Under the pieces are notes generated by a model. That model was not told the origin of the DNA, searched no databases, and saw nothing but the letters and a program-made list of their open reading frames with translations. A program made the position numbers and the translations under genes. Below, in pieces: positions 6,584-13,334 of a stretch of 13,970 bases of DNA; the stretch's first letter is position 1, and every line of letters starts with the position of its first letter. Location: positions 1 to 13,970 of the forward strand of contig JAJAZM010000021.1 of assembly GCA_026785645.1 (NCBI GenBank). Direction: 5' to 3'. The stretch comes from Sphingomonas bacterium. Lineage in GTDB: Bacteria > Pseudomonadota > Alphaproteobacteria > Sphingomonadales > Sphingomonadaceae.

Positions 6584-7776
6584 GCGCGCCTCTCGCGCCG
6601 CGGAAGCAGCCGTCGGAGCATCGAGCCAAGCCGCGCGGCGCCGCGTTCGAGCGCCCCGATCGGCTGCCCGCCCGGCCGGTGCGCGAGAACATGATACATC
6701 CAACTGATCAGCGCGGCGAAGAACAGGAACGGCACCCACAGCGCCAGGATCGGATCGAACTGCCCTTGGGCGCCCATCTGCGCGGCATATTGATTGACCT
6801 TGTGATAGGTCACCACCATCACGATCGCAAGGAAGATGCCGAGCGACGAATTGCTCCGCTTGGGCGGCACCGCGAGCGCCACTGCGAGCAGTGGCAGCAT
6901 CAGCATCATCGCCACCTCGACCAGCCGGAAGTTCATGTCGGACCAGGCCGAGCGACGGGTTTTCTCATCACCGTCGCCGAACGCCTGCGCCGCGACCTCG
7001 GGGAGGGTGAGTTCCTCCTGTGCATTGCCGCGCTGGCGGAAACGATCCCCTGCGGGCAGGTTGATGGGAAGATCGTAGCTGTCGAACGCGAGCGTGCGCG
7101 GGGTCGGGAATTTCGGCGATTGCTGGATCAGCCGGCCGCTTTTCAGGCGGAAGATGATCGTCTCGGGATCGTCGGTGGCAAGAAACTGGCCTTTCTCCGC
7201 GGTTGCCGAGACCGAGGTTCCGGACTTGTCGTCCATGGCGATGAAGATCCCGCTCAATTGCGTGCCGCCGTCATTGCTCCGGTCGATCCGCAGCGTCAGG
7301 CGCTTGCCGAGGCGGTTGAATTCGCCGACCTTGATCGCCGCGCCCAGCGCGCCCGAGCGCAGGTCGAATTGCAATCCTTCGTAGCGGTAGCGCGAATAAG
7401 GCTCGAGCCAGCCGACGATCGCCAGGTTAGCCAGCATCAGCGCCACCGCGAACATATAGGGCACCTTGAGCAACCGGCCGAAACCGATCCCGGTGCCGCG
7501 AAGCGCGTCGAGTTCGGACGATAGAGCGAGTTTGCGGAAGGCGAGCAGGATCCCGAGCATCAACCCGATCGGGATGCCCAGGCTAAAATATTCGGGGAGC
7601 AAATTGGCGAGCATCCGCCACACGACGCTGACCGGGCCGCCGGCATTGACCACGAAGTCGAACAGCCGGAGCATCTTTTCGAGCACCAGCAGCATCGCGG
7701 CAAGCACCAGCGAGCCGATCAGCGGCACGGCGATGCTCCTCGCCAGGTAAAGGTCAATCAGTCTCGCGCTGCGCAA
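6580..7776 (-). CDS. lptF: LPS export ABC transporter permease LptF (TTG start)
   Basis: This 398-residue partner of LptG in the LptB2FG transporter has three N-terminal membrane helices (about 12-35, 55-80, 100-122), a periplasmic beta-jellyroll region (about 130-255) and three C-terminal helices (about 285-370). The coupling segment reads FRKLALSSELDALRGTGIG (85-103). The C-terminus ends in a basic tail (RRLLPRRERRA). The gene has no in-frame ATG or GTG at its front. The TTG at 7776-7774 gives the family-like opening RSARLIDLYLARSIAVPL, while the first internal ATG would delete most of helix 1. A GGGA lies about 13 bases upstream. It is the first gene of lptF-lptG, divergent from the lipid kinase gene. 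A rare start codon may hold its expression low. Confidence 0.9.
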   Translation of the reverse strand: MRSARLIDLYLARSIAVPLIGSLVLAAMLLVLEKMLRLFDFVVNAGGPVSVVWRMLANLLPEYFSLGIPIGLMLGILLAFRKLALSSELDALRGTGIGFGRLLKVPYMFAVALMLANLAIVGWLEPYSRYRYEGLQFDLRSGALGAAIKVGEFNRLGKRLTLRIDRSNDGGTQLSGIFIAMDDKSGTSVSATAEKGQFLATDDPETIIFRLKSGRLIQQSPKFPTPRTLAFDSYDLPINLPAGDRFRQRGNAQEELTLPEVAAQAFGDGDEKTRRSAWSDMNFRLVEVAMMLMLPLLAVALAVPPKRSNSSLGIFLAIVMVVTYHKVNQYAAQMGAQGQFDPILALWVPFLFFAALISWMYHVLAHRPGGQPIGALERGAARLGSMLRRLLPRRERRA

Positions 7777-7889
7777 CTTTTCGTCGTCCCAACACCATCT
7801 TTTGGCCGCAAAGCGCGCCGATGAGCATCAAGCTGGCCACACTGCCCGCTGCCACGCCCCTTCGCGCGGCTATACCGAACCGAGTGACA

Positions 7890-7901
7890 AAAGCATGCTT
7901 T
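7890..7901. promoter_or_regulatory. 12-bp perfect palindrome AAAGCATGCTTT between lptF and the lipid kinase gene
   Basis: It lies in the 180-base divergent region (7777-7956), 56 bases before the lipid kinase ATG and 114 bases before the lptF TTG. The sequence around it is A/T-richer than the surroundings, as expected of promoters. It may be an operator for a dimeric regulator of one or both operons. No regulator can be named. Confidence 0.25.
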
Positions 7902-7956
7902 ATCGTCTCCGCGCCAATATTGCCGCTTGTTCCGCTGTGGGCGGGGTGCGTGTTTG

Positions 7957-8934
7957 ATGGGCCGTCCGCGCATCGCCTTGCTGTCTAACCCGCGATCGAC
8001 GGGCAATGTCGCACAGTTGCCGCGGATTCGCGCATTTTGCGCCGAGCATCCCGACGTATTCCATTACGAAGTCGAGCGCGCCGAGCAGATTGGTCATGCG
8101 ATGAAGACCATCGCCCGGGTCAAACCCAAGCTGCTGGTGATCAATGGCGGCGACGGGACGGTCCAGGCGGCGCTGACCGAATTGTACAATGGCGATCATT
8201 TTGCGGCCGGCGCATTGCCCCCGGTGGCGGTGCTTCCAAGCGGCAAGACCAATTTGATCGCGATGGACCTTGGAGTCCATGGCGACCCGGTGCGCAGCCT
8301 CGAGCGGCTGATCGCGCTGGCGCAGGGCGATCTCGGACCGCACCTTGTGGCGCGCGAGATGATCGCGCTGAGCGGCGGTGCCAAGGGCGGCAAGCCGGTG
8401 ATTGGCATGTTCCTTGGCGGCGCCGGTCTGGCCGACATCATGCTCTACTGCCGCAATCGCATCTATCCGCTCGGCTTGCCGAATGGCCTGAGCCATGTGC
8501 TGACCGCGTTCGCAGTGGTGCTTCGCCAGGTGTTCGGGCTTCGCGCTGGGTTCCTTCCGCCTGATCCGCGCCCGCTGAGCATCTCGGTGCGCAAAGGCGC
8601 GGCAATCACCGGGCGCTTCGCCCTGCTCGCGGTGACCACGCTCGAGAAATTATTGCTGTCGGGCGAGCTAGACGGACAGGGGCGGGGAACGCTCAAATTC
8701 GTCGCGGTCGAGCAACGCGCCGGATCCTTGCTCAACGCCTTCTTTGCCAGCCTCGGCGGCAAGCTCGGCACGCGCAAGATGGCCGGCGTGCATGTCGAGG
8801 AAGCCGATGAGATCAGCATCGAGGGCGATTCGAGCCAGGTGATCCTCGATGGCGAGACGTTCAGCGCCGAAATCGGAATGCCGATCTTCCTCCGCCGCGC
8901 CGCGCCACTGTCGTTTGTCCGGCTCGCCGCCTGA
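7957..8934 (+). CDS. Diacylglycerol kinase-type lipid kinase (DAGK catalytic domain)
   Basis: The product is 325 residues from the ATG at 7957 (a TTG at 7927 would add 10 residues with no family resemblance). The N-terminal half is a DAGK-catalytic fold: SNPRSTGN (10-17), the nucleotide motif INGGDGT (62-68), and LPSGKTNLIA (93-102). The C-terminal beta-rich half ends with the expected QVILDGE (294-300), whose glutamate is the usual catalytic base. Canonical members read roughly PxGTxND at the third motif; here it is PSGKTNL, with no Asp after Asn. It could phosphorylate diacylglycerol to phosphatidate, or act on another lipid alcohol. No membrane helix is evident, so it is probably a peripheral inner-membrane protein. 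The next gene, 7 bases downstream, encodes a Tam41-like enzyme that would consume phosphatidate, which supports the diacylglycerol reading. Confidence 0.78.
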   Translation: MGRPRIALLSNPRSTGNVAQLPRIRAFCAEHPDVFHYEVERAEQIGHAMKTIARVKPKLLVINGGDGTVQAALTELYNGDHFAAGALPPVAVLPSGKTNLIAMDLGVHGDPVRSLERLIALAQGDLGPHLVAREMIALSGGAKGGKPVIGMFLGGAGLADIMLYCRNRIYPLGLPNGLSHVLTAFAVVLRQVFGLRAGFLPPDPRPLSISVRKGAAITGRFALLAVTTLEKLLLSGELDGQGRGTLKFVAVEQRAGSLLNAFFASLGGKLGTRKMAGVHVEEADEISIEGDSSQVILDGETFSAEIGMPIFLRRAAPLSFVRLAA

Positions 8935-8941
8935 GGCCAAT

Positions 8942-9796
8942 ATGAGCAGCCTGCGCGAGCTCGTCGCCGCCGAACTGGCCGAGCCGGTCGGGCCCAAAGT
9001 TGCCAAAATGGCCGCCGCCATCGCCGCCGTGCATGGCGAGGCCAGCCGCGCGGTGCTGTTTTACGGATCGTGCCTGCGCGAGAAGCAGCTCGACGGGCTG
9101 ATGCTCGATTTCTACCTGATCGTGTCCGACTATCGCGCCGCTTATCCCAAACGCTGGATGGCGACCGCCAATCGCCTGATCCCGCCCAATGTCTTCCCGT
9201 TCCACCATGGCGAACTTGCCGCCAAATATGCGGTGCTGAGCGAGGCCGACTTTCACCGCTTGAATGGTCCCGAGACACGCAATGTCTCGGTCTGGGCGCG
9301 GTTCGCGCAGCCATCGCGGATCGTGTGGGCAAGGAATGACGAGGCCCGGGCACGGGCCGTGGACGCCGTGTCCAAGGCCGCGCCAACTCTGCTCGGAGCC
9401 GCTGGAAAAGTGGTTGGCGAGGATGTGCTCGATTGGTGGCGGCGGGCGTTTGCGCTGACCTATTCGTCCGAGCTTCGCGCCGAACGCAAGGGTCGAAACC
9501 AGTCGGTGGTCGATTCGGATCCCGAGCGATATCGCTCGTTCGGAGAGGCGGCTTCCAACCTGGTCGGATCCAATGCAGGCCAGTGGCGGCGGCGGCGAAT
9601 CGAGGGCAAGTTGCTTTCGGTGGCTCGGCTGGCCAAGGCGAGCGCGACCTATGCCGGGGGGGCGGACTATATTGCGTGGAAGATCAACCGCCACGCGGGA
9701 ACCAATTTCGAATTGAAGCCTTGGCAGAAGCGGCATCCGCTGCTCGCTGCAATCACCCTGTTGCCGCGGCTCCTGAAATCGGGGGCGATCCGGTAG
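8942..9796 (+). CDS. Tam41/Mmp37-like protein, possible CDP-diacylglycerol synthase
   Basis: The product is 284 residues from the ATG at 8942. I recognise features of the mitochondrial Tam41 family (phosphatidate cytidylyltransferase, nucleotidyltransferase fold). FYGSCLR (40-46) corresponds to YGSGVF; LMLDFYLIVSD (53-63) to the MIDFIFAVDD-like strand, with D56 acidic; N84 and FPFHH (85-89) lie where Tam41 has NxxHYS. KYAVLS (95-100) matches KYGVIS, and the following WARFAQPSRIVW (118-129) matches the LYVAGRLQKPV-like segment. A C-terminal ALTYSSELRAE (171-181) resembles the SYTGDFR region. No membrane helix is obvious, unlike the usual bacterial CdsA. It sits 7 bases after the lipid kinase gene, so the pair could run diacylglycerol to phosphatidate to CDP-diacylglycerol. 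The assignment is from remembered motifs, not an alignment; an unknown nucleotidyltransferase is the alternative. Its 3' end overlaps the convergent histidine kinase gene by 44 bases. Confidence 0.6.
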   Translation: MSSLRELVAAELAEPVGPKVAKMAAAIAAVHGEASRAVLFYGSCLREKQLDGLMLDFYLIVSDYRAAYPKRWMATANRLIPPNVFPFHHGELAAKYAVLSEADFHRLNGPETRNVSVWARFAQPSRIVWARNDEARARAVDAVSKAAPTLLGAAGKVVGEDVLDWWRRAFALTYSSELRAERKGRNQSVVDSDPERYRSFGEAASNLVGSNAGQWRRRRIEGKLLSVARLAKASATYAGGADYIAWKINRHAGTNFELKPWQKRHPLLAAITLLPRLLKSGAIR

Positions 9797-11747
9797 ACGG
9801 GCTGCTGACCTGCCGCGACAACGCGGCGGCGACCGAGGATGCAAGCGCCGAGACGGTGAACGGCTTGCGCAACAGTTCGTAGCCGACCAAATCATCGCCC
9901 TCGCCGTCCCCAACATAGCCAGTGACGAACAACACCGCGACATCGGGCCGTTTGTTCTTGATGATTCGGATGAGCTCGGGACCGGTCATTTCGGGCATGA
10001 TGACGTCGCTGATCACCAGGTCGAAAATCTCGGCATCGAAGGCAATGATCGCATCGGCGCCGCTCGAGCAGGAGATCGGCTGGTAATCGAGATCTTCGAG
10101 CGCACCGACGGTTGCGGCGCGGACCCGCGGATCATCCTCGACCAGCAGGATCCGGGCGCCTGGCACGGTCGGCTCGAGCTCGCGGCCATTCGCCTGGGTC
10201 TGCAGCCGGATCGGCGCGATCGCCTTGGTGCGCGGCAAGTATAACGACACGGTCGTTCCCTTGCCAACCTCGCTGTCGATCCCGACCTCACCTTCCGACT
10301 GATGCGCGAAACCGAAAATCTGGCTCAGACCAAGCCCGGTGCCCTTGCCCACCGCCTTGGTAGTAAAGAATGGTTCGAACGCGCGTTCGCGGACTTCCTC
10401 GGTCATCCCGCAGCCTTCGTCGGAGATTGCGACCTTGAGGTAATCGCCGGGCTGGATATCGCCGACCGAATTGGCGGTCATCGTGACATTTTCCGATGAA
10501 ATGGTGAGCTGGCCAACGCCCTCCATCGCGTCACGCGCATTGACCGCGAGATTGAGGAGCGCATTCTCCAGCTGGTGCGGATCGACGAACACCGGCCAGG
10601 CGTCGGAGGCGAGGCGGGTCTCGATACGGATCTGTTCGCCCAGCGTGCGATCGAGCAAATCGGACATGTTGCTGACCAACGCGCCGCTTTCGACGCGCTC
10701 GGGAAGCAATGGCTCCGAGCGGGCGAAGGACAATAAACGACGGGTCAAGGCGGCGGCGCGGGTGGCACCCTCCATTGCGTTGGTGAGGTGGTGCATCACC
10801 TCCTTGCGCGGCCCGCTCAGTCGGCGCCGGGCAAGGTCGATCCCGCCGACCACCACCGCCAGCATATTGTTGAAATCGTGCGCGATCCCGCCGGTCAACT
10901 GGCCGACCGCTTCCATCTTCTGGACCTGACGAAGCTGGGCCTCGGCCGCCTGACGCTCGATCGCTTCGGATTTCAGCGCCTGGTTGGCTTCCCACAATTC
11001 CTGGGTCCGGTCGCGCACCGCTTCCTCAAGCTGGGCCGCGCGATCGGCCTCGGTCTCGGCCTGACGGCGAGCGGCGGCATTCTGGCGCAGGGCCTGAACC
11101 GCGACCAGTCCGGAAAAAATCGCCCCAGCGCCGACGATCAGTCCGAACCAGCTCAGATAATCAGTCAGCCGGTCGGCTTCGGCCGTGATGATCTGGCTTT
11201 GGGCGATGCGCTGTCGCAGCAATTGGCGTTCGGCAGAGGCAATTTCGTCGAGCTTCTTGTCGAGGACTTCCTGGGTTTTGGTCTTGCCCGCGGCGAAGTA
11301 ATAAGCCGTACCGCCCTGGCCCTTCTTCAAGACCGCAGCGCGAGCGGGCAGTGCCAGTTCCTCGCCGCGTTTCCGGTAAATCTGCTGCAGTTCCTCGACC
11401 CGCTTGCGCTGGGCGGGGTTGGTTCGAACCAGCGTCTGCAACTGATCGATCTGATAGCCTGCAAGCCTCCACTGGCTGTAATAAATGTTGCCGCTAGTCG
11501 ATTCCTGCTCGTCGAGGACGAAGCGACCGAGTGCGGCCTCGGCGCGCGAGGCGCTTGAACTGACGTTGCGGGTGACCAACGCGACATCATAAGCGTGGCG
11601 CTCGTCGGTCAGTGCTTTTTCACGAGCCTCGTTGGAGAAAGCGACCAGCACGACCATGCCGAGCAAGATGATGGTCGCGATGAAGGCAATCGCCGCCGCC
11701 CCGCCGCCTTTCCAGTCAAACCGTGCGTCGTCCCCGCCTTCGCTCAT
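9753..11747 (-). CDS. Hybrid sensor histidine kinase (CHASE3-like sensor, HisKA, HATPase, receiver)
   Basis: The product is 664 residues. Membrane helices at about 17-37 and 198-219 bracket a helical periplasmic region (about 40-195) that looks like a CHASE3 four-helix sensor. A coiled-coil linker (about 222-280) follows. The HisKA domain carries H290 in GGIAHDFNN. The HATPase domain has an N-box around N400-N404 (LNLAVNARDA), DEGCGM (443-448), FEPFFTT (457-463) and GKGTGLGLS (467-475). The C-terminal receiver (about 532-645) has E537-D539, phospho-acceptor D581 (VISDVIMP), T609 and K628 (LRKPF). All catalytic residues are present, so it should be active; the output partner is not in this window. 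It starts 49 bases after the spt stop on the same strand with only a weak AGGG ahead, so it may be read from the acp-spt transcript. Its stop lies 44 bases inside the convergent Tam41-like gene. Confidence 0.88.
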   Translation of the reverse strand: MSEGGDDARFDWKGGGAAAIAFIATIILLGMVVLVAFSNEAREKALTDERHAYDVALVTRNVSSSASRAEAALGRFVLDEQESTSGNIYYSQWRLAGYQIDQLQTLVRTNPAQRKRVEELQQIYRKRGEELALPARAAVLKKGQGGTAYYFAAGKTKTQEVLDKKLDEIASAERQLLRQRIAQSQIITAEADRLTDYLSWFGLIVGAGAIFSGLVAVQALRQNAAARRQAETEADRAAQLEEAVRDRTQELWEANQALKSEAIERQAAEAQLRQVQKMEAVGQLTGGIAHDFNNMLAVVVGGIDLARRRLSGPRKEVMHHLTNAMEGATRAAALTRRLLSFARSEPLLPERVESGALVSNMSDLLDRTLGEQIRIETRLASDAWPVFVDPHQLENALLNLAVNARDAMEGVGQLTISSENVTMTANSVGDIQPGDYLKVAISDEGCGMTEEVRERAFEPFFTTKAVGKGTGLGLSQIFGFAHQSEGEVGIDSEVGKGTTVSLYLPRTKAIAPIRLQTQANGRELEPTVPGARILLVEDDPRVRAATVGALEDLDYQPISCSSGADAIIAFDAEIFDLVISDVIMPEMTGPELIRIIKNKRPDVAVLFVTGYVGDGEGDDLVGYELLRKPFTVSALASSVAAALSRQVSSPSTGSPPISGAAATG

Positions 11748-11796
11748 GTCGGTCGTTCTACCCTTTGCCGCCGCCCAGCGAAAGAGTCTGCGGCAC

Positions 11797-12999
11797 TTAG
11801 CGGATGCAATTCGTCGCGCGTCCTGCAGCAGTGAACATGGCGAGGATCTGATCGACCTGGTCGCTTGAATGCTCTGCGCATAGCGAACAGCGCAGCAAGG
11901 TCATGTTGGCCGGGGTCGCTGGCGGGCGGGCGAGATTGACGTATAGCCCTTCGTTGAGCAGCGCTTCCCACATCGCCGCGCCCTGCTCGAGATTGGGCAT
12001 TATCACCGCGATGATCGCCGATTGCGGCGTGTCGGTACCGAGCGCGAAGCCGAGTGCTTTGAGCCCGGCATGGAGCTTCTTCGAATTCTCCCACAGATGG
12101 GCGCGCTTGTCAGCGCCGTCCATCAACTTGCGGATCGACGTAGCGGCGGTCGCGACAACCGATGGCGGCAACGAGGCGGTGAAGACATAAGGGCGACAAA
12201 CGAGGCGAAGAATCTCGAACTTGGGATGGTTCGACACGCAGAAGCCGCCGACCGTGCCAACCGACTTGGAGAAGGTGCCGATGATGAAATCGACGTCGTC
12301 GATCACCCCCTCCGCTTCGGCGACGCCGCGTCCATTCTCGCCGATGAAGCCCATCGAATGTGCCTCGTCGACCAGCACCATCGCGCCCGCCGCTTTCGAC
12401 ACCGCGACCATCTCCTTCAACGGGGCGATGTCGCCGAGCATCGAATAGACGCCCTCCAGAATGACCAGCTTGCCGGCACCTTCGGGAATTCGCTTGAGAC
12501 GTTTTTCCAGCGCTTCGACGTCATTGTGACGGAATGGGACGATATTGGCGTTGCCGAGCGCGCAGCCATCATAGATTGAGGCGTGGCTGTCGATGTCGAG
12601 GATGATATAATCATTCTTGCCGGCGATGGTCGAAATGATCCCGAGATTAGCCTGGTAGCCGGTCGAGAAGACCATCGCATGGTCCATTGCGTAAAAGTGC
12701 TTGAGCGCGTCCTCGCAATCGCGGTGGCCGCGATAGGTGCCGTTGAGTACGCGGCTGCCGGTGGTTCCGGAACCGAATTCGTCGAGCGCCTGCTTGCCCG
12801 CGGCGATAACATCGGGATCGAACGTCATTCCCATATAATTATAGGTGCCGAGGAGGATCGTCTCGCGGCCGTTGCAGACCGCGACCGTCGGCGAGACGAC
12901 GCGCTCCATCACCAGGTTGAACGGGTCGGTGATACCAGTCGACAGCAACGCTTCGCGCTGGTCGATTAACGGTTGGAATTTATCGAGCAGGTCGCCCAT
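11797..12999 (-). CDS. spt: Serine palmitoyltransferase (sphingolipid synthesis, first step)
   Basis: This 400-residue PLP enzyme of the alpha-oxoamine synthase family condenses L-serine with a long acyl thioester to 3-ketosphinganine in the cytosol. Key residues are present: H139 in DSHASI stacks on PLP, D211 in VDEAHSMG binds the pyridine nitrogen, H214 follows it, and K245 in GTFSKSVGT forms the internal aldimine. R370 (LLRCS) lies where the Sphingomonas enzyme uses an arginine to hold the substrate carboxylate. The adjacent acyl carrier gene, and the absence of signs of KBL, BioF or HemA partners, favour SPT over 2-amino-3-ketobutyrate ligase. The acp stop and this ATG are separated by one base (TGA-G-ATG), so translation is probably coupled. 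The length is close to the soluble homodimeric Sphingomonas SPT. Confidence 0.88.
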   Translation of the reverse strand: MGDLLDKFQPLIDQREALLSTGITDPFNLVMERVVSPTVAVCNGRETILLGTYNYMGMTFDPDVIAAGKQALDEFGSGTTGSRVLNGTYRGHRDCEDALKHFYAMDHAMVFSTGYQANLGIISTIAGKNDYIILDIDSHASIYDGCALGNANIVPFRHNDVEALEKRLKRIPEGAGKLVILEGVYSMLGDIAPLKEMVAVSKAAGAMVLVDEAHSMGFIGENGRGVAEAEGVIDDVDFIIGTFSKSVGTVGGFCVSNHPKFEILRLVCRPYVFTASLPPSVVATAATSIRKLMDGADKRAHLWENSKKLHAGLKALGFALGTDTPQSAIIAVIMPNLEQGAAMWEALLNEGLYVNLARPPATPANMTLLRCSLCAEHSSDQVDQILAMFTAAGRATNCIR

Positions 13000-13000
13000 C

Positions 13001-13246
13001 TCAGGCCTCCTTGAGGACCGTCACCGCGTCGACCAACTGGCCGACGGTCTCGATCTCGGCCTGCTGGTTCATGGTGATGAGGATGTCATATTCATCTTCG
13101 ATATTGGCGACGAAATCGAGGACCGTCAGGCTGTCCCACTCGAGGTCCTGGGCGAAGCGGGTCGCTTCGGTGACCGCAATACCCTTCTTGTTGAATGGTT
13201 CGATGAGGGCCATTACTCTGGTTGCGGTAGCGTTGCGATCGGTCAT
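13001..13246 (-). CDS. Dedicated acyl carrier protein of the sphingolipid operon
   Basis: The product is 81 residues and acidic. The phosphopantetheine attachment serine is S39 in LEWDSLTVLDFV, a D-S-L site matching the carrier protein family, followed by an acidic helix II (FVANIEDEYD). In alphaproteobacteria such as Caulobacter a specialised ACP sits beside spt and is needed to supply its acyl chain, so this is most likely the SPT acyl donor carrier rather than the housekeeping AcpP. I chose the ATG at 13246 because AGGGA precedes it by 7 bases; a longer frame reaching 13393 runs into the divergent gene and has no family resemblance. It is the first gene of the acp-spt(-kinase) block. Confidence 0.85.
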   Translation of the reverse strand: MTDRNATATRVMALIEPFNKKGIAVTEATRFAQDLEWDSLTVLDFVANIEDEYDILITMNQQAEIETVGQLVDAVTVLKEA

Positions 13247-13292
13247 GGCCAAGTCCCTAGGATGAGCCACGGCCTTTCGCAATTGATTGGGG

Positions 13293-13323
13293 CGCAAAGA
13301 GGGCGGTCGGGTCGCAAACAGGG
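13293..13323. repeat. Direct repeat CGCAAAnAGGG, 20 bp apart, between acp and the PycTM-like gene
   Basis: CGCAAAGAGGG (13293-13303) and CGCAAACAGGG (13313-13323) differ at one base and start exactly 20 bp apart, about two helical turns. They lie in the 88-base divergent promoter region (13247-13334), upstream of the acp start. Same-face tandem sites are typical of response-regulator or activator binding. No clear -35/-10 pair was found beside them. Confidence 0.4.
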
Positions 13324-13334
13324 TGGGGCGAGGA

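Noticed and set aside
6679..7524. Plus-strand open frame of 281 codons opposite lptF
   Set aside because: It is antisense to a well-supported lptF and has shadow-like composition (many R, H, D, E, Q), no start signal and no family resemblance.
11797..12999. 2-amino-3-ketobutyrate CoA ligase (Kbl) or BioF instead of serine palmitoyltransferase
   Set aside because: All share the fold, but the coupled acyl carrier protein gene and the likely sphingomonad host favour SPT, and no threonine dehydrogenase or biotin genes are adjacent.
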